Assembly (NCBI GenBank): GCA_014058105.1
Contig: JACGCM010001844.1
Span: 1,054,001 to 1,118,000, forward strand
From: Kingdonia uniflora
Lineage: Eukaryota; Streptophyta; Magnoliopsida; Ranunculales; Circaeasteraceae
DNA length: 64,000 nt
Direction of reading: 5' to 3'
Made by a program: the position numbers and the translations under genes. Positions 54,201-64,000 of this stretch are shown in pieces (the stretch's first letter is position 1; every line of letters starts with the position of its first letter). The notes beneath the pieces are model-generated. The model saw nothing but the letters and a program-made list of their open reading frames with translations. It was not told the DNA's origin and did no database searches.

Positions 54201-56618
54201 ATGTAGAGCACTTTAAACAAATAAGAGTGTTTTCCTATGCATAGATTTGAGGCAGTTTGCTTAGTAGGCTTAGCCTTCTTCGAAAAATACTTAAGCAAAT
54301 GCAATGAATCATTAAATAACTAGAAATACTACGTAGATGCCAAAAATATATGAAATTAAAAACATGAGTTGACTACAATTATAGCCTGATATTATATTAT
54401 GCGCATCGAATAAACTACCACACAAAACAACCGACTTCGACACCTAAATAAGCACAACATGAAACAAAATACCAAAGATTTGAACTTAAAACTCTGACAC
54501 ATCAGGCATAAATAATTTGCTTCAGAATTAATAAGTACAGCAAAAGATAAACCATTAACAAGAAAACCAGTGCCATGTATAGACTTCTGATCCACATTTG
54601 CTTAAGGATATTGAGTTGAATATTATTTTTAGCCAAGTAAAGTGCCACCTTGAGTATGTATCAAAACAGCAGAACCGACCTAAACCCACATGGGATATCG
54701 AAGGGGATATTTTTAGGACAACGGAGATGAAGTATTCAAATTTATTCTCAAGAATAAAGCACGGACAAGCCAAAAGAATACAGGCTTTGAGACTTAAGCT
54801 TCTATGAATGTCGAGGCTCAAACTTACTACATAGGTAAAGTAAGATTACCGCTCATAAATCTGTCTATACCAGCTAGACAAATCTAATAGACAATTGTAT
54901 AACATTTTTTATCCAAATCAGCATGAGTGAATCAGTGCTAGAAAAACTAGACCTATTTCTAAGCCTACAGAAGGAAGAAGAAAAAAGTGGATTTTTGTGC
55001 TTAAGTGGGGCTCTTTTACACTATATCTCCTCCCACACTGCCGATATCTCTATCAACCGCCGTCAGCCATCATACCGTGGGTCCAGCGCTCATCCTAACC
55101 AATATGGACCCCCACCGAAATGACACATCCATAAGGGGTCTGATGTCCTTATTCTCATGAACTTCATTTTCGAAACCGTACTTCCGATCGATGGCTCTCC
55201 ATCCCAGACTACCCAACAGGTCCCTCAATCCCCACAACCACTTTGTTCTCATGAGCTTCACTTCCATTGTAATAGTGCATAGGCCCAACCACTGCCTTTT
55301 GGGACACAACCAATCTCCACTTGACCAGACCATAATTAATTCTTTTGAGCTTATCACTGACCGGATAGTTGGAGACACTGACCGGATGGAAGAAAAGAGG
55401 TTTTAGTAAATAGATATGCCATAGTGAGTACTTTAAGGAGATCATGTTTAGCCCCAATTGGAAAGGAACAGCCCTTTTTCCAAAAGGCCCGCCTACACAT
55501 GGCTTTTGCAATCACTGGGTCGCAGAAGACCTTAGCCTTGTAAACTGAACTTAAGGGCAAACCAATGTTAGTAGTAAGAGAAAAGCAACCACAACTGAAA
55601 AAAGTGGCACGGGCATAAAAATATGTCACCAAACCACTCAATTAATCCTTCTGTTACCACATGTGATGGCAAAACTGAACAACTTTCATGAGCCCTTTCA
55701 ATGCTAACTCCGTTCTATGATACAAAACTGAACTTTCATGTACCCAAAGTGACCCAAAAAATAAAAGCAGTTGCTTTAGTCCTTGACCGATGGATGACAA
55801 CAGAGCTCCCATGAATGGATGATTATTTATGAACTGAAATTAGGGTAAAGCCACAGTGCACTGAGATTTACACGCATCAGAACTCAGATTATTGTGGGAA
55901 AACCTGTGGAACGTTTTGGGTTTTCATCTTTGGGAACTTAGTTCGTTGTGAATGTTTCTCCTTTCTGTTCAGTTGTTGTGCGTTTCTGATAATTGAATTC
56001 CCCCAACAATCTTCAGCTCCTCCAAGAATGTTCATTACAGTAAGAAGACCAACAGCCACACTACCATAGGTGCATTTCTTCATATCAGTGCAAACTTAAT
56101 GCTTACAACTACTTACTGTCTTCATGATATCGTGTATGCATGTTTGTCTATCCACCAATATTCAAAATGAATTTGTTATAGGAATCGTCTTATGCATGTG
56201 ATTCACAAGAAGTGGATTGAAGAGTAATAAATTATATACAATGTGCAATCGGTTTCCATTGTGCACTTAATTCTAGCATAAACCACTATCTTCCTTAGAC
56301 TAACCCACCCAAGTAAAACTACACAAAAATCAAATTTAAAATTAACCAAATAATTCAAACCAATCCAATTAAGCAAAATTATAAACATCACAAATATCAA
56401 ATCAAAATCCCAAAACTCAAAATTACTCACAGCTTCTCCCTCAGCTCAGGCGTATCCTTGGGAGTTCCGAGGGTATTAACGAGACGTTGAAACGTAGATA
56501 CGGCAGTATTGATCTGAAAAACCCCAGACGCGACCGCCTGAGTTGAATCTTGTTTCCCATTGATGTACCCTCTCCTTGAACCCAAAGGTCGACCGGACTC
56601 GAGATCTTGAAAGCTCAT
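51278..56618 (-). CDS. SYP22: Qa-SNARE syntaxin of the SYP2 (vacuolar/prevacuolar) class
   Basis: The seven exons on the - strand are 56431-56618, 53843-53936, 53244-53383, 52995-53069, 52072-52229, 51688-51788 and 51278-51343. All are GT-AG and the phases close to 273 aa. The start [11 protein letters not shown] is the conserved SYP2 N-terminus. Residues 25-140 form the Habc three-helix regulatory domain ([45 protein letters not shown]). Residues 170-235 form the SNARE motif with the ionic zero-layer Gln at residue 214 (LVHDQGAII), and residues 253-273 are the single C-terminal membrane anchor. SYP21/22-type proteins drive fusion at prevacuolar compartments and tonoplast. The Arabidopsis member SYP22/VAM3 is 268 aa by memory. 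No lesion seen. Confidence 0.95.
52490..52850. repeat. Tandem duplication in SYP2 intron 4
   Basis: A ~161-bp unit is duplicated: GTGCACCAACTRGGGAACCC...TTAACGCACAACAGATTGCA appears at 52512 and 52673. A partial third TTCCTTGAACAAYGGTGG occurs at 52619 and 52796. Confidence 0.85.
55070..55641 (-). pseudogene. Unrecognised coding-like segment in SYP2 intron 1
   Basis: Three overlapping - strand frames (55641-55354, 55511-55209, 55378-55070) run on from one another with few stops, which is the pattern of a frameshifted coding relic in otherwise AT-rich intron DNA. The base composition is also less AT-rich. Peptides such as [18 protein letters not shown] and [16 protein letters not shown] do not match a family I can name. 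Confidence 0.3.
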
Positions 56619-57074
56619 ATTTGAGTTTTCAGAGAGAGAATTAAATCACAATTTAATGATCTCTTGTTTGAGATCAGGGAAAGCCCGATATCAATCTCAC
56701 ACTTTAATTTAGGGTTTTAATGGCGCGTGGAGGGACTGCTGGAGTTCGTACTTTGAGTTAAATAGAGAGGAACTAAGGTTCTGTTTGGCTCATTGCCTTT
56801 ATTCTTCTTGGGATCAGTTTAGATAATATTTAAACCGAAACAATGCCTTAAGGTTCTCAACATTTTAGTGCCAAATAGCAACATGCTATTGCTTTGTTTT
56901 CTCATCACCACTACTACTGTACATTGCAGGTATCTAGAGACGTGCCACGTAGAATCAATACATTTTTTTATTTTGCAAAAACAATAAGGTGTATATATCA
57001 CCCCGGCATTGACCCATGATTTAGCTCTACGGCATCTTATACTACTATAAATCACTATTTTAGCCTACAATGAA
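56619..57074 (-). promoter_or_regulatory. SYP2 promoter and 5' leader
   Basis: Upstream of the ATG lie a CT-rich leader (56620-56640) and, at 56709-56717, TTAGGGTTT, a telo-box (AAACCCTAA on the gene strand) frequently found near transcription starts of plant housekeeping genes. No strong TATA box is evident. The remainder is AT-rich. Confidence 0.4.
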
Positions 57075-57500
57075 TGTAATAGCCTAATTTCGGCTCTAGA
57101 ACAAACACTAGCACAAAGTTTATCGTGAAAAACCTTTGAATATGTTAAAAACAACGACCTCTCTTGAGAATTTAGAAATAACAATGTTATTGATAGCTGT
57201 TAGATTATTACAAGAGATGTTCTGAGCATTTTGTAGAGACTTTTTTGATATAAAAAGTTTGTCTTTTCTCTGTAGTTGTATGGACCTATTTATAGGTTTT
57301 ATAATATGACCGTTATCTGTTTTAATGACGAACGTTATGGTTTTGATGAGTCTTCATAATGATTGTGTAACGGCTTGAGTAACTCCTGCTCCATAATGTG
57401 TCTTCCATAAATGTGTCGCGTGTATGTTGACGAAGTCGAGTGGTCGTATGATGGTCGAAGATGGAGCTTGAGTCCGAGATGTGGAATAAGCTCCTTACAG
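57075..57500 (-). repeat. LTR remnant of the family seen at 61-63 kb
   Basis: On the - strand the sequence ends AAATTAGGCTATTACA (57075) and contains TATAAAxAGGxCxATxC (near 57290), AGAGAGGTCGTTGTTTTTAACA and CATCTTCGACCATCATACGA. All recur in order in the LTR at 62183-63104. The outer border and target duplication are not resolved, so this is probably a truncated or solo LTR. Confidence 0.65.
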
Positions 57501-57564
57501 TGACTGTTCATTTGAGCTATTGGACGTCAATATTTAAGTTTCAAAATTGCCCTTTATGATATTA

Positions 57565-57913
57565 GAGCATCTGAAGTTAACTCCACAAATATTAGCCACA
57601 AAATTTGGCTTAATTGGCAAATAAAGTCAAATAATTTTTTCACTACTATTCAAAATGCCACATGTCAGCTTTTCCATAAAATCATTTAGTTTTTAAAATT
57701 TAGATAAATTTTATTTTTTATTCTAACCAAATTTAATTGCCACGTAAGCATTAAATTTGGTTTGGAAAGTGAAACAAAAAGTCAAATTTGGATAACCAAA
57801 ATGACTTTAGGCAATTTAACTGTAATTTGGAGAGTCAGATGTAGCTGTTTTATAGAGATTTGACTCCCCAAATTTGCCTTTAAGCCAATATGGAGAGTCG
57901 AATGCAGATGCTC
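57565..57913. mobile_element. Tourist-like MITE (PIF/Harbinger type)
   Basis: A 349-bp element with termini GAGCATCTGAAGTTAACTCC and, inverted, GAGCATCTGCATTCGACTCT, flanked by the 3-bp TTA duplication (57562-57564 and 57914-57916). It has a non-coding AT-rich interior. TTA TSD and GAGCATCT-type ends suit Tourist MITEs. Confidence 0.75.
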
Positions 57914-57916
57914 TTA

Positions 57917-60364
57917 AATGTTTTTTAACTTCACATCATAGACTAGGGTTAGGCCTGTAATTAGCTTAGAAAACAATTTGACAAATTTTCTCATAAATAA
58001 TATAGGGCCACATGGATATTTATGAATTAAGAATCACAATGCCATCATCACGATAAATTCAAACTCTCATTTATTTTATCCCAGGCACCTTCGGTATTAA
58101 CCACACGTCACTTTTTATTCTAGGACACTTCTTATAAAAAATTTCCCCATAAATAAACACTTTGGCTTATATTTTATGTTGCAAAATTTTCAACTTAAGT
58201 TATTTGGCTTAATCAGACGATTAAAGCCGTTTTTCAAAATCCATCAACTCTAAATTAACATCGAGTTACGTTAAGCTCGAAAATCAATGTTGAACTTAAC
58301 TTTTATTATATGCTTGGGTAGATTGGATTTGAGCATAAAAATCCAAGTTATTAGTTTAACGAAAGCATTATGAACAATAACATAAGCTATTGTGAGGCGC
58401 GTGGGGCGCATGTGAAAAGGGGGGTTGTATGCCCGTAGCAACAACACTAGTATATTAAATCATACAACATTTTGTTACAGTATCAAGATTGTTTAAGAGT
58501 TAGACAACATATATTAAATGAATATTTAATTGCTATATTTTCTTAAACAAAAATTATGACAATATAATAGGAAGATACATGTAATTATCCAGAAGCATAA
58601 ATCAACTAGAATTATAGTATACATATAAAGAAAATGACACATGAGCTTTTTTTGACTTCATAGTGTGAAGATACTTCTTAAAGGGCTAGATAGGGATTGT
58701 GTACATGGGCTTGTTTGGGAACGCTTAAAATTATAATGGGTTAGTTCTACTTTTGTTAGCCTGCTCTAAACAAGTTTGGATGGCTTCTTCTTTTTATCTT
58801 GTTTTAATATGTCCTGGGTTTCATAGTTCTTAATCACTTCAATAGACTTATTATATTTTTAAACAGATGTTAGATTTAAACATACAAAACCCAAACCCCA
58901 ACATTGAGTGACGACGTCCTTTTTTCTTCGAACGACTGAAACCCCCATTATTACCAACGGAATTCAATTTTTTAGATCTCAGAAGAAACTATTGTTCTTC
59001 GACTTCATTCTTAGAGATTCCAAACAATGATAAAGCTGAATTGTAGAGAGAGAAGCGATGAACAAATGAAGAGAGGCAAATAATGAGATGCTTGGGGAAG
59101 GGAAAGAGTGAGTTTCAAATGGATACATAACATTAAATAAAAGCTTGCAAGCTTCTCTTAGTGTGATGAGGAGAGAGAGAGAGAGAGAGAGATTACTCTC
59201 GTTATAGATAAGTTTGATTTTTTGCTTATTGACTATGTGTTTTAAGCCAACTCGTAACTCGTCAGAACTAGTTTTTGGGCAAAAACTAGAGCAGCTTAGA
59301 TTGGAAAAGAACTAGAAATATCAATCCCACAACCTACCAAACACATGTTTTATATTTTGGTCTAGTTCTGAACGAGCCTAGATGAGTTTTGGTGTATTCC
59401 CAAACAACCCCTATGGGCTTTAATTGATAGGGTTAAATGGTGAAAAAATATACTTTAGTTACTTAACAACTTTATATTTCCCGAGTGTAGATATACACAA
59501 ATAATAAAATTTATTGAGTGGAAAATGTATTTTCATCCGCAGTTAATGCAATGTAGCTTGCTACGTCTAAATTACATTCATTAAAAATTTGTGTGATGAG
59601 TATTGTAAGTGTTGTTAACAAAAGAATTTTGCTAGTACAACGTTAATCTAGTCAAATACGCATTCGAAGGCATATATTCTTATTACGTCATCTAAGACCT
59701 CATGTCAAGTTTTTAAACGTCCACATATAGGCCCAATTAGTTTATTGACTAGCCACAGTTGGCGATAAAATATCCTAATTATACTTCCTTTTCATGTTCA
59801 TTGTGCTTGAATTAGTTTATAGACAAGTTTGTTAGGTGACTTATGCATTCTTTTGTTACTTTTTATCTTTGGAGGTTGTAAAAATGTTCTATCTTGTTAT
59901 CTTTTCAAGAAAATAATGAAAATATCTTTTCTTCTAAACACCGGAAAGTTCCAAATGAGATATTGGAGTAAACTAAGAAGCAAAGATAAAAAAATTGGCT
60001 ACTCTTCTCGCTTCAATCTCTCCATCATTCTGTTGTAAAATGGATGTGTCTTCAACGTCTACCATGCCTCACCGAGTAATAATATCACCAAGTCAATTCG
60101 TGTTGCTCCTTATAAATCCAATCGATAGCAGGGTAGGGGTTGGGTTCATCATTCTCAAACAAAACCAAAATACTTATATTAACTACGGATTTAAGGTTTT
60201 TGAGGGTGAAAATATCATCTAGAGAGGGAAATGCAGGAATGATGGCGCAATGGTAATAAGATGGAGATAATAAGGTTTGTGAGACGAAAATGGTGACGAG
60301 GGCACAAATCTTCATCGTCATTGTTGCGCCTCCCGTTCTATCTGATTCACCTGATGATTTTATG
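57917..60364. other. AT-rich intergenic region
   Basis: No gene recognised. It contains a (GA)n tract at about 59169-59192 and a Helitron-like 3' end at about 58390-58450 (GC-rich arm, small GTTG/CAAC hairpin, then CTAG before TATATT). Frames at 59829-60222 have no family resemblance. Confidence 0.4.
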
Positions 60365-61256
60365 GATTAAAAATAATTTTTTTAGACTATGCCCCTTCTA
60401 CAAACTAAATTTTAGTATTTACCTAACATTTGCTTAATATTTACTTTTTGACCCCAAAACACACATGATTGTGAATCAAACCATATTGACTTCAACATTT
60501 GCCTTGAACTGCCAAGTCTACCCTAATGTGTTCTTTACGTGATTTTCCAAACCCAGGTTACCAGTTACATCTCATCACATCCCCCCCCCCCTCCACATGA
60601 AATGTCATCTCACCTCCAGCGGTCATCTATTTTCCCGATTTTCTCTACGGTATATATCCATATTTAATTATCTTCATTACTCTCTCCCTCTCTCCTAAAT
60701 TTTTCCTCATAAACTCTCGTGTCTACATTACTCTATCTCTCACACATACTACATTATAATAGAGCTCACTCTTGAATTTATAGGTTATAGAGGTGTTGAG
60801 AACCGAGATAAGGTAATACAACTTTAGTTTTTGGTGTTGATTGTGGTGTTATATGTGGTAATTTGAAATTTCTTCAATTAAAACGCAAATTTGAGAAATG
60901 GGGGGTAAATATGAACTGCAGGAAATAACATGAGGGTACTATTTTGTATATATAATTTATTTGGGGGGGGGGGGGGGGGGGGGTTAGAGTATGACAACTT
61001 CCACGTATCATAAAATCATGGGTTAATAAGACGTTGACATGTACTACCATGGTAAAAGATGACGTGGAGGTTTTTCCAAAACTTAATCGTGTGACCTGAA
61101 GTTTAAAAACATGTGGGAAACATGTGAGGGCAACCTTGGCAGTTCTGGATAAAATTGGAAGTCAACAAGGTTTGAATCAGGGTCATACATGTTTTAGAGT
61201 CTAAAAGTAAATATTTAACAAATGTAGGGTCTGATTGCTAAAATAAAAATATGGCC
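60365..61256 (+). mobile_element. MULE-like TIR element copy 3 (~890 bp, non-autonomous)
   Basis: Long inverted repeats of about 150 bp pair 60365-60545 with 61095-61256: ATTTGCTTAATATTTACTTT, AATCAAACC, TTGACTTC and GAACTGCCAAG recur inverted and in order. Between them is a CT-rich leader (60650-60760) and a GATAAGGTAATA donor-like site, a layout like copies 1 and 2 but with no zinc-finger gene. It holds a 21-bp G run at 60963-60983. The 9-bp target duplication is not clear. Confidence 0.65.
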
Positions 61257-61330
61257 ATAAAGTAGAAAGACACGTTTAATTATCACAAAATAGAAATCAA
61301 TTAGAATAGTAGTATACGTATAACCAACAT

Positions 61331-61766
61331 TGTAAGGGCCTAATTTTGTAATAGCTCGAAATACTCTTACACCAAATGTGCATGTGACAATAAATAGAAT
61401 AATAATTGAAATTGACACAAGGTTTAGCGTGAAAAACCTCTGAATAGGTAACAACCACGACCTCGGCATGAGGATTTTTACTGCTTGATTGAGATTAATA
61501 TTTTGATTACAAGTTATGATTTTTTGAGCTAAAAAAACTTGGTCTCCTCTTCTTCTGTATTATGTCCCTTTTATAGACCTTAGTCTCAGGTCGTTTAATG
61601 TACCAGCATATTCACCTGGATTGGGGGAAAAGTAGAGGTTATCTTTGTAACTGTCAGTTCGTGTGAGATAGATGTCACGATTATAGGGACTTATCCCTCA
61701 AGCTGGGATATCATCGAGCTAATACCAAGCCAGACTCATGCAACATGCACGTAACATACCCTATCA
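61331..61766 (-). repeat. Complete LTR, - strand, left member of a head-to-head pair
   Basis: On the - strand it starts TGATAGGGTATG (61766), has TCTATAAAAGGGACATAAT (TATA box) near 61575, and ends AGGCCCTTACA at 61331. It is 436 bp. Its mirror copy begins 4 bp away at 61771. Confidence 0.75.
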
Positions 61767-61770
61767 AAAA

Positions 61771-62162
61771 TGACACCAGGACAATAAACTACAAAAGAAC
61801 GTGGCTCTAGCACTCCAAGTAAAAATAGAACAAGTCAAAGACACATGCCTCCCACGAACTGAGAATTATAGAGATAATCTCCACTCTTTCGCCAATTCAG
61901 GAGAACGTGTTGATACATTAAACGAACCGAGACTAAGGTCTATAAAAGGGATATAACACAAAAGAAGAGGATACCAAGTTTTTCTAGCTTAAAAGATCAT
62001 AACTTGTAATCAAAATATCAATCTCAATCAAGCAATAAAGTTACAGTTACTAAAATCCTCAAGCCGAGGTCGTGGTTGTTACCTATTCAGAGGTTTTCCA
62101 CTTTAAACCTTGTGTAAATTTATATTCTTATTTTATTTGTTGGCACATGTACATTTAGTGTA
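61771..62162 (+). repeat. LTR, + strand, right member of a head-to-head pair, 3' truncated
   Basis: It starts TGACACCAGGAC, has TCTATAAAAGGGATATAAC (about 61940) and the ACGACCTCGGCTTGAGG-type block shared in inverted form with 61331-61766. It stops at TTTAGTGTAA without the usual terminal segment. The two copies are diverged rather than identical. Confidence 0.7.
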
Positions 62163-62182
62163 ACTTACAAACATGACATATG

Positions 62183-63104
62183 TGTTAGGAAGCAAAGGAG
62201 GCAAATCACAAAGAGGAAGCACGATATGATTAAGCAAGAACTGAATATCTAACTCTAACCACAAAGAATTCAATCAAAACAATAAATACATACACAAGGT
62301 TTAAATTTAGGTGGAAACCCAAAAGGATCAAAACTGTAGTGGCTTATTCCGCATCTCGGACTCATGCTTCATCTTCGACCAGTATACGATCATCAAACCT
62401 CACCAACATAATACGTGGCATATTTATGGCATAATCAGAATCAAGGCATCAATGTCAGGTAATGGATATAACACGAACTTCTCAACCAACACCACTCGCC
62501 CATGATGATTCTTGTGCTCTCGGTTGAGAGCCATCTTGTAGTGGCTAATTCTGAATCTCAGACTCAAGTTTTGTCTTCGACCATCATACGATCACTCGAC
62601 CTCATCAACATAACTCATGACACTATTAAGACATATATCAGTTACAAAGTTCTGGTCAACACTTTAGACATCTACATCAATAGTTTGAGTTAAGCAAATA
62701 TATAGTCATCAATGAAGCCATTACGAAATAGTAAAGATCAGAACGTTACACAATGTGTTCAAAGAATATCAAACATATATTATAACATCCATCATTAAGG
62801 ATAATAATGGTCGCTAAACGGTCATATTATAAGACCTATAAATAAGACCAAAAAAATCCCAGACAGAGGACAGAGAAATGCTCACTAAAACTCTATACAT
62901 AATACTAAGAGATTTTCTTATAATATCTATCAACTATCAATAAACTACTCTCTTTCTAAATCCTCTAGAGAGGTTGTGGTTTTTAGCATATTTAAATATT
63001 TTATACGCTAAGCTTTATGTTATTACTCTTCCATTATTTATTTAGAAGCTCTGAACATCCTTGGTGTAAAGGCCAAGTTCATATCACAAAATTAGGCTAT
63101 TATA
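62183..63104 (+). repeat. 5' LTR of a Tat-like Gypsy retrotransposon
   Basis: The right end (ACAAAATTAGGCTATTATA) abuts a primer-binding site and gag. The left end near TGTTAGGAAGC (62183) is approximate. It contains a ~197-bp tandem duplication: GTAGTGGCTWATTC...CATCTTCGACCA..ATACGATCA at 62336 and 62533. TATA-like TATAAATAAGACC lies at about 62836. Confidence 0.65.
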
Positions 63105-63106
63105 TT

Positions 63107-63124
63107 TGGCGCCATTTGTGGGAA
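63107..63124 (+). promoter_or_regulatory. Primer-binding site of the Tat-like Gypsy element
   Basis: TGGCGCCATTTGTGGGAA directly follows the LTR. TGGCGCC is the usual start of non-Met primer sites in Tat/Athila-group plant Gypsy elements. Confidence 0.75.
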
Positions 63125-63176
63125 CGAAGTTCTCAAACTCATTGTCTCATCAAATAACTTATTATTTATTTACGAG

Positions 63177-64000
63177 ATGACACTTCCAAACTAGAGTACG
63201 CCAATTTCACCAAGAGAAGGAAATGCAGAACTGGCAGAGTTACGGGCCAATCTTAACTCTAAAACTAAAAGGCAAGCCGCTCTAGAATAACAGCTCGCAG
63301 GGGCCCATGACGCGTTAAAGGTTCTGCAAAGTCAACAGACTGCAACCCAGAAGAACAAAGGCGTGCTACCAGCTATTTTGCGGGTTTTCATTCTCGACAG
63401 AATATGACCTTATGCGAATAATCTGGGAGGTAAAGCTCGATCTAATCATAAGCAACATGAGGGCCCGCTCTGATACAGGAAGTCCACCAAGAAGTTGATG
63501 GCATTCTTGCTGGAGTCAGGCAAGAAGAGCCACCCTGAGGAAGAGTTTAAATTTTGGCTCTCGAGCAAATCAATGAAGGAAGTGGCTACCACATCCCTCG
63601 CGAAAGATGAGTCCTGCAACCAACCACCACAGCGCTCGTCAGTACGCGACTCAAGAACATGTTGAAAAGCGTATCAAAGAATTGTTTGATGCTCAAGTTT
63701 ATACCATTAAAGGAATCCACAATCGATTACAGAAGAGCCCGATCGCACATGAGCTACTGGATAACGAAGTTCTTACTGGTTTCAACACTCTAAAAATCCA
63801 AAAATACAAAGGGACTGACCCAGTAGAACATGTTCAAGAATTCCAGGACGCTCTAGGCTTATAATTTGTATCCAACCACATTCTATGCCAGCTCTTTTAA
63901 ACTAGTTTACAAGGCAAACATTTGCGATAGTTTTACACATTACCTGAATGGTCCATTACAACTTTTGAGCAGTTGAGGGAACTCTTCATCAAGAATTACT
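63177..64000 (+). pseudogene. gag start of the Tat-like Gypsy element (runs off window)
   Basis: Frames from 63177 encode an Arg/Gln-rich N-terminus (ELAELRANLNSKTKRQA). Then 63607-63864 gives IAHELLDNEVLTGFNTL and KYKGTDPVEHVQEFQDAL, the capsid retrotrans_gag opening (pattern: P-L-P..F..P....Y.GTTDP..H...F). Further frames (YASSFKLVYKA, then TTFEQLRELFIKNY) continue the domain to the window edge. Stops at 63289, 63407 and 63862 indicate an inactive copy. Pol would lie beyond 64000. Confidence 0.7.

Noticed and set aside
61331..62162. Single DNA transposon with 400-bp TIRs
   Set aside because: Each arm has its own TG...CA-type LTR structure and TATA box and matches LTRs at 57 and 62-63 kb, so two fused LTRs is the simpler reading.
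1..64000. CRISPR arrays, operons, bacterial-type features, tRNA and rRNA genes
   Set aside because: None seen; the window is plant nuclear DNA, and I found no cloverleaf or rRNA-like sequence by eye.

Overview
This window is eudicot-type plant nuclear DNA. It is AT-rich, its genes are split by GT/AG introns, and most of it is retrotransposons and DNA transposons, many nested inside one another. I could not identify the species. Five protein genes look intact: two paralogous small B3-domain proteins (6632-7596 and 24270-25285, + strand), a SAMBA-like regulator of the anaphase-promoting complex (26795-42734, - strand), the GPI-mannosyltransferase subunit PIG-X (42869-48823, + strand) and a SYP2-class Qa-SNARE (51278-56618, - strand). 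I rebuilt the exons of all five by hand; every intron is GT-AG and reading phase holds across every junction.

Layout. 1-3458: right part of a Mutator-like (MULE-like) element holding a 5'-truncated Gypsy element. 3998-5074: non-autonomous hAT with a perfect 8-bp target duplication. 5861-7596: B3 gene 1. About 8166-23360: a full-length but dead L1-type LINE on the - strand, carrying a defective hAT (12319-16539) at the start of ORF2 and a young non-coding LTR element (17388-21925) in ORF1. This nest separates the two B3 genes. 25880-26345: MAP2K pseudogene. 26795-42734: SAMBA, only 95 codons but about 16 kb long. Its 10.7-kb second intron holds a second MULE-like element (27964-35272), which contains a ~580-bp inverted repeat of a zinc-finger gene and a LINE that was itself hit by a hAT, followed by a small LTR element (35812-37428). 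Its first intron holds LINE debris, a ~1.1-1.5-kb tandem duplication and a tiny solo LTR.

SAMBA and PIGX are head to head with only 134 bp between start codons. PIGX and SYP2 are tail to tail, with a Gly-rich relic and a duplicated piece of PIGX exon 4 between them. Downstream of SYP2 are a solo LTR, a Tourist MITE, a third small MULE-like element (60365-61256), two LTRs fused head to head (61331-62162), and the 5' LTR, primer-binding site and gag start of a Gypsy element that runs off the window.

The most unusual object is the inverted duplication inside the second MULE-like element. Its arms are two diverged copies of a gene encoding zinc knuckles plus a GRF finger, spaced by about 120 bp. 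A transcript through it would fold into a long hairpin, by analogy with the maize Mu killer locus. Functional statements rest on motif reading; no database or alignment search was run.
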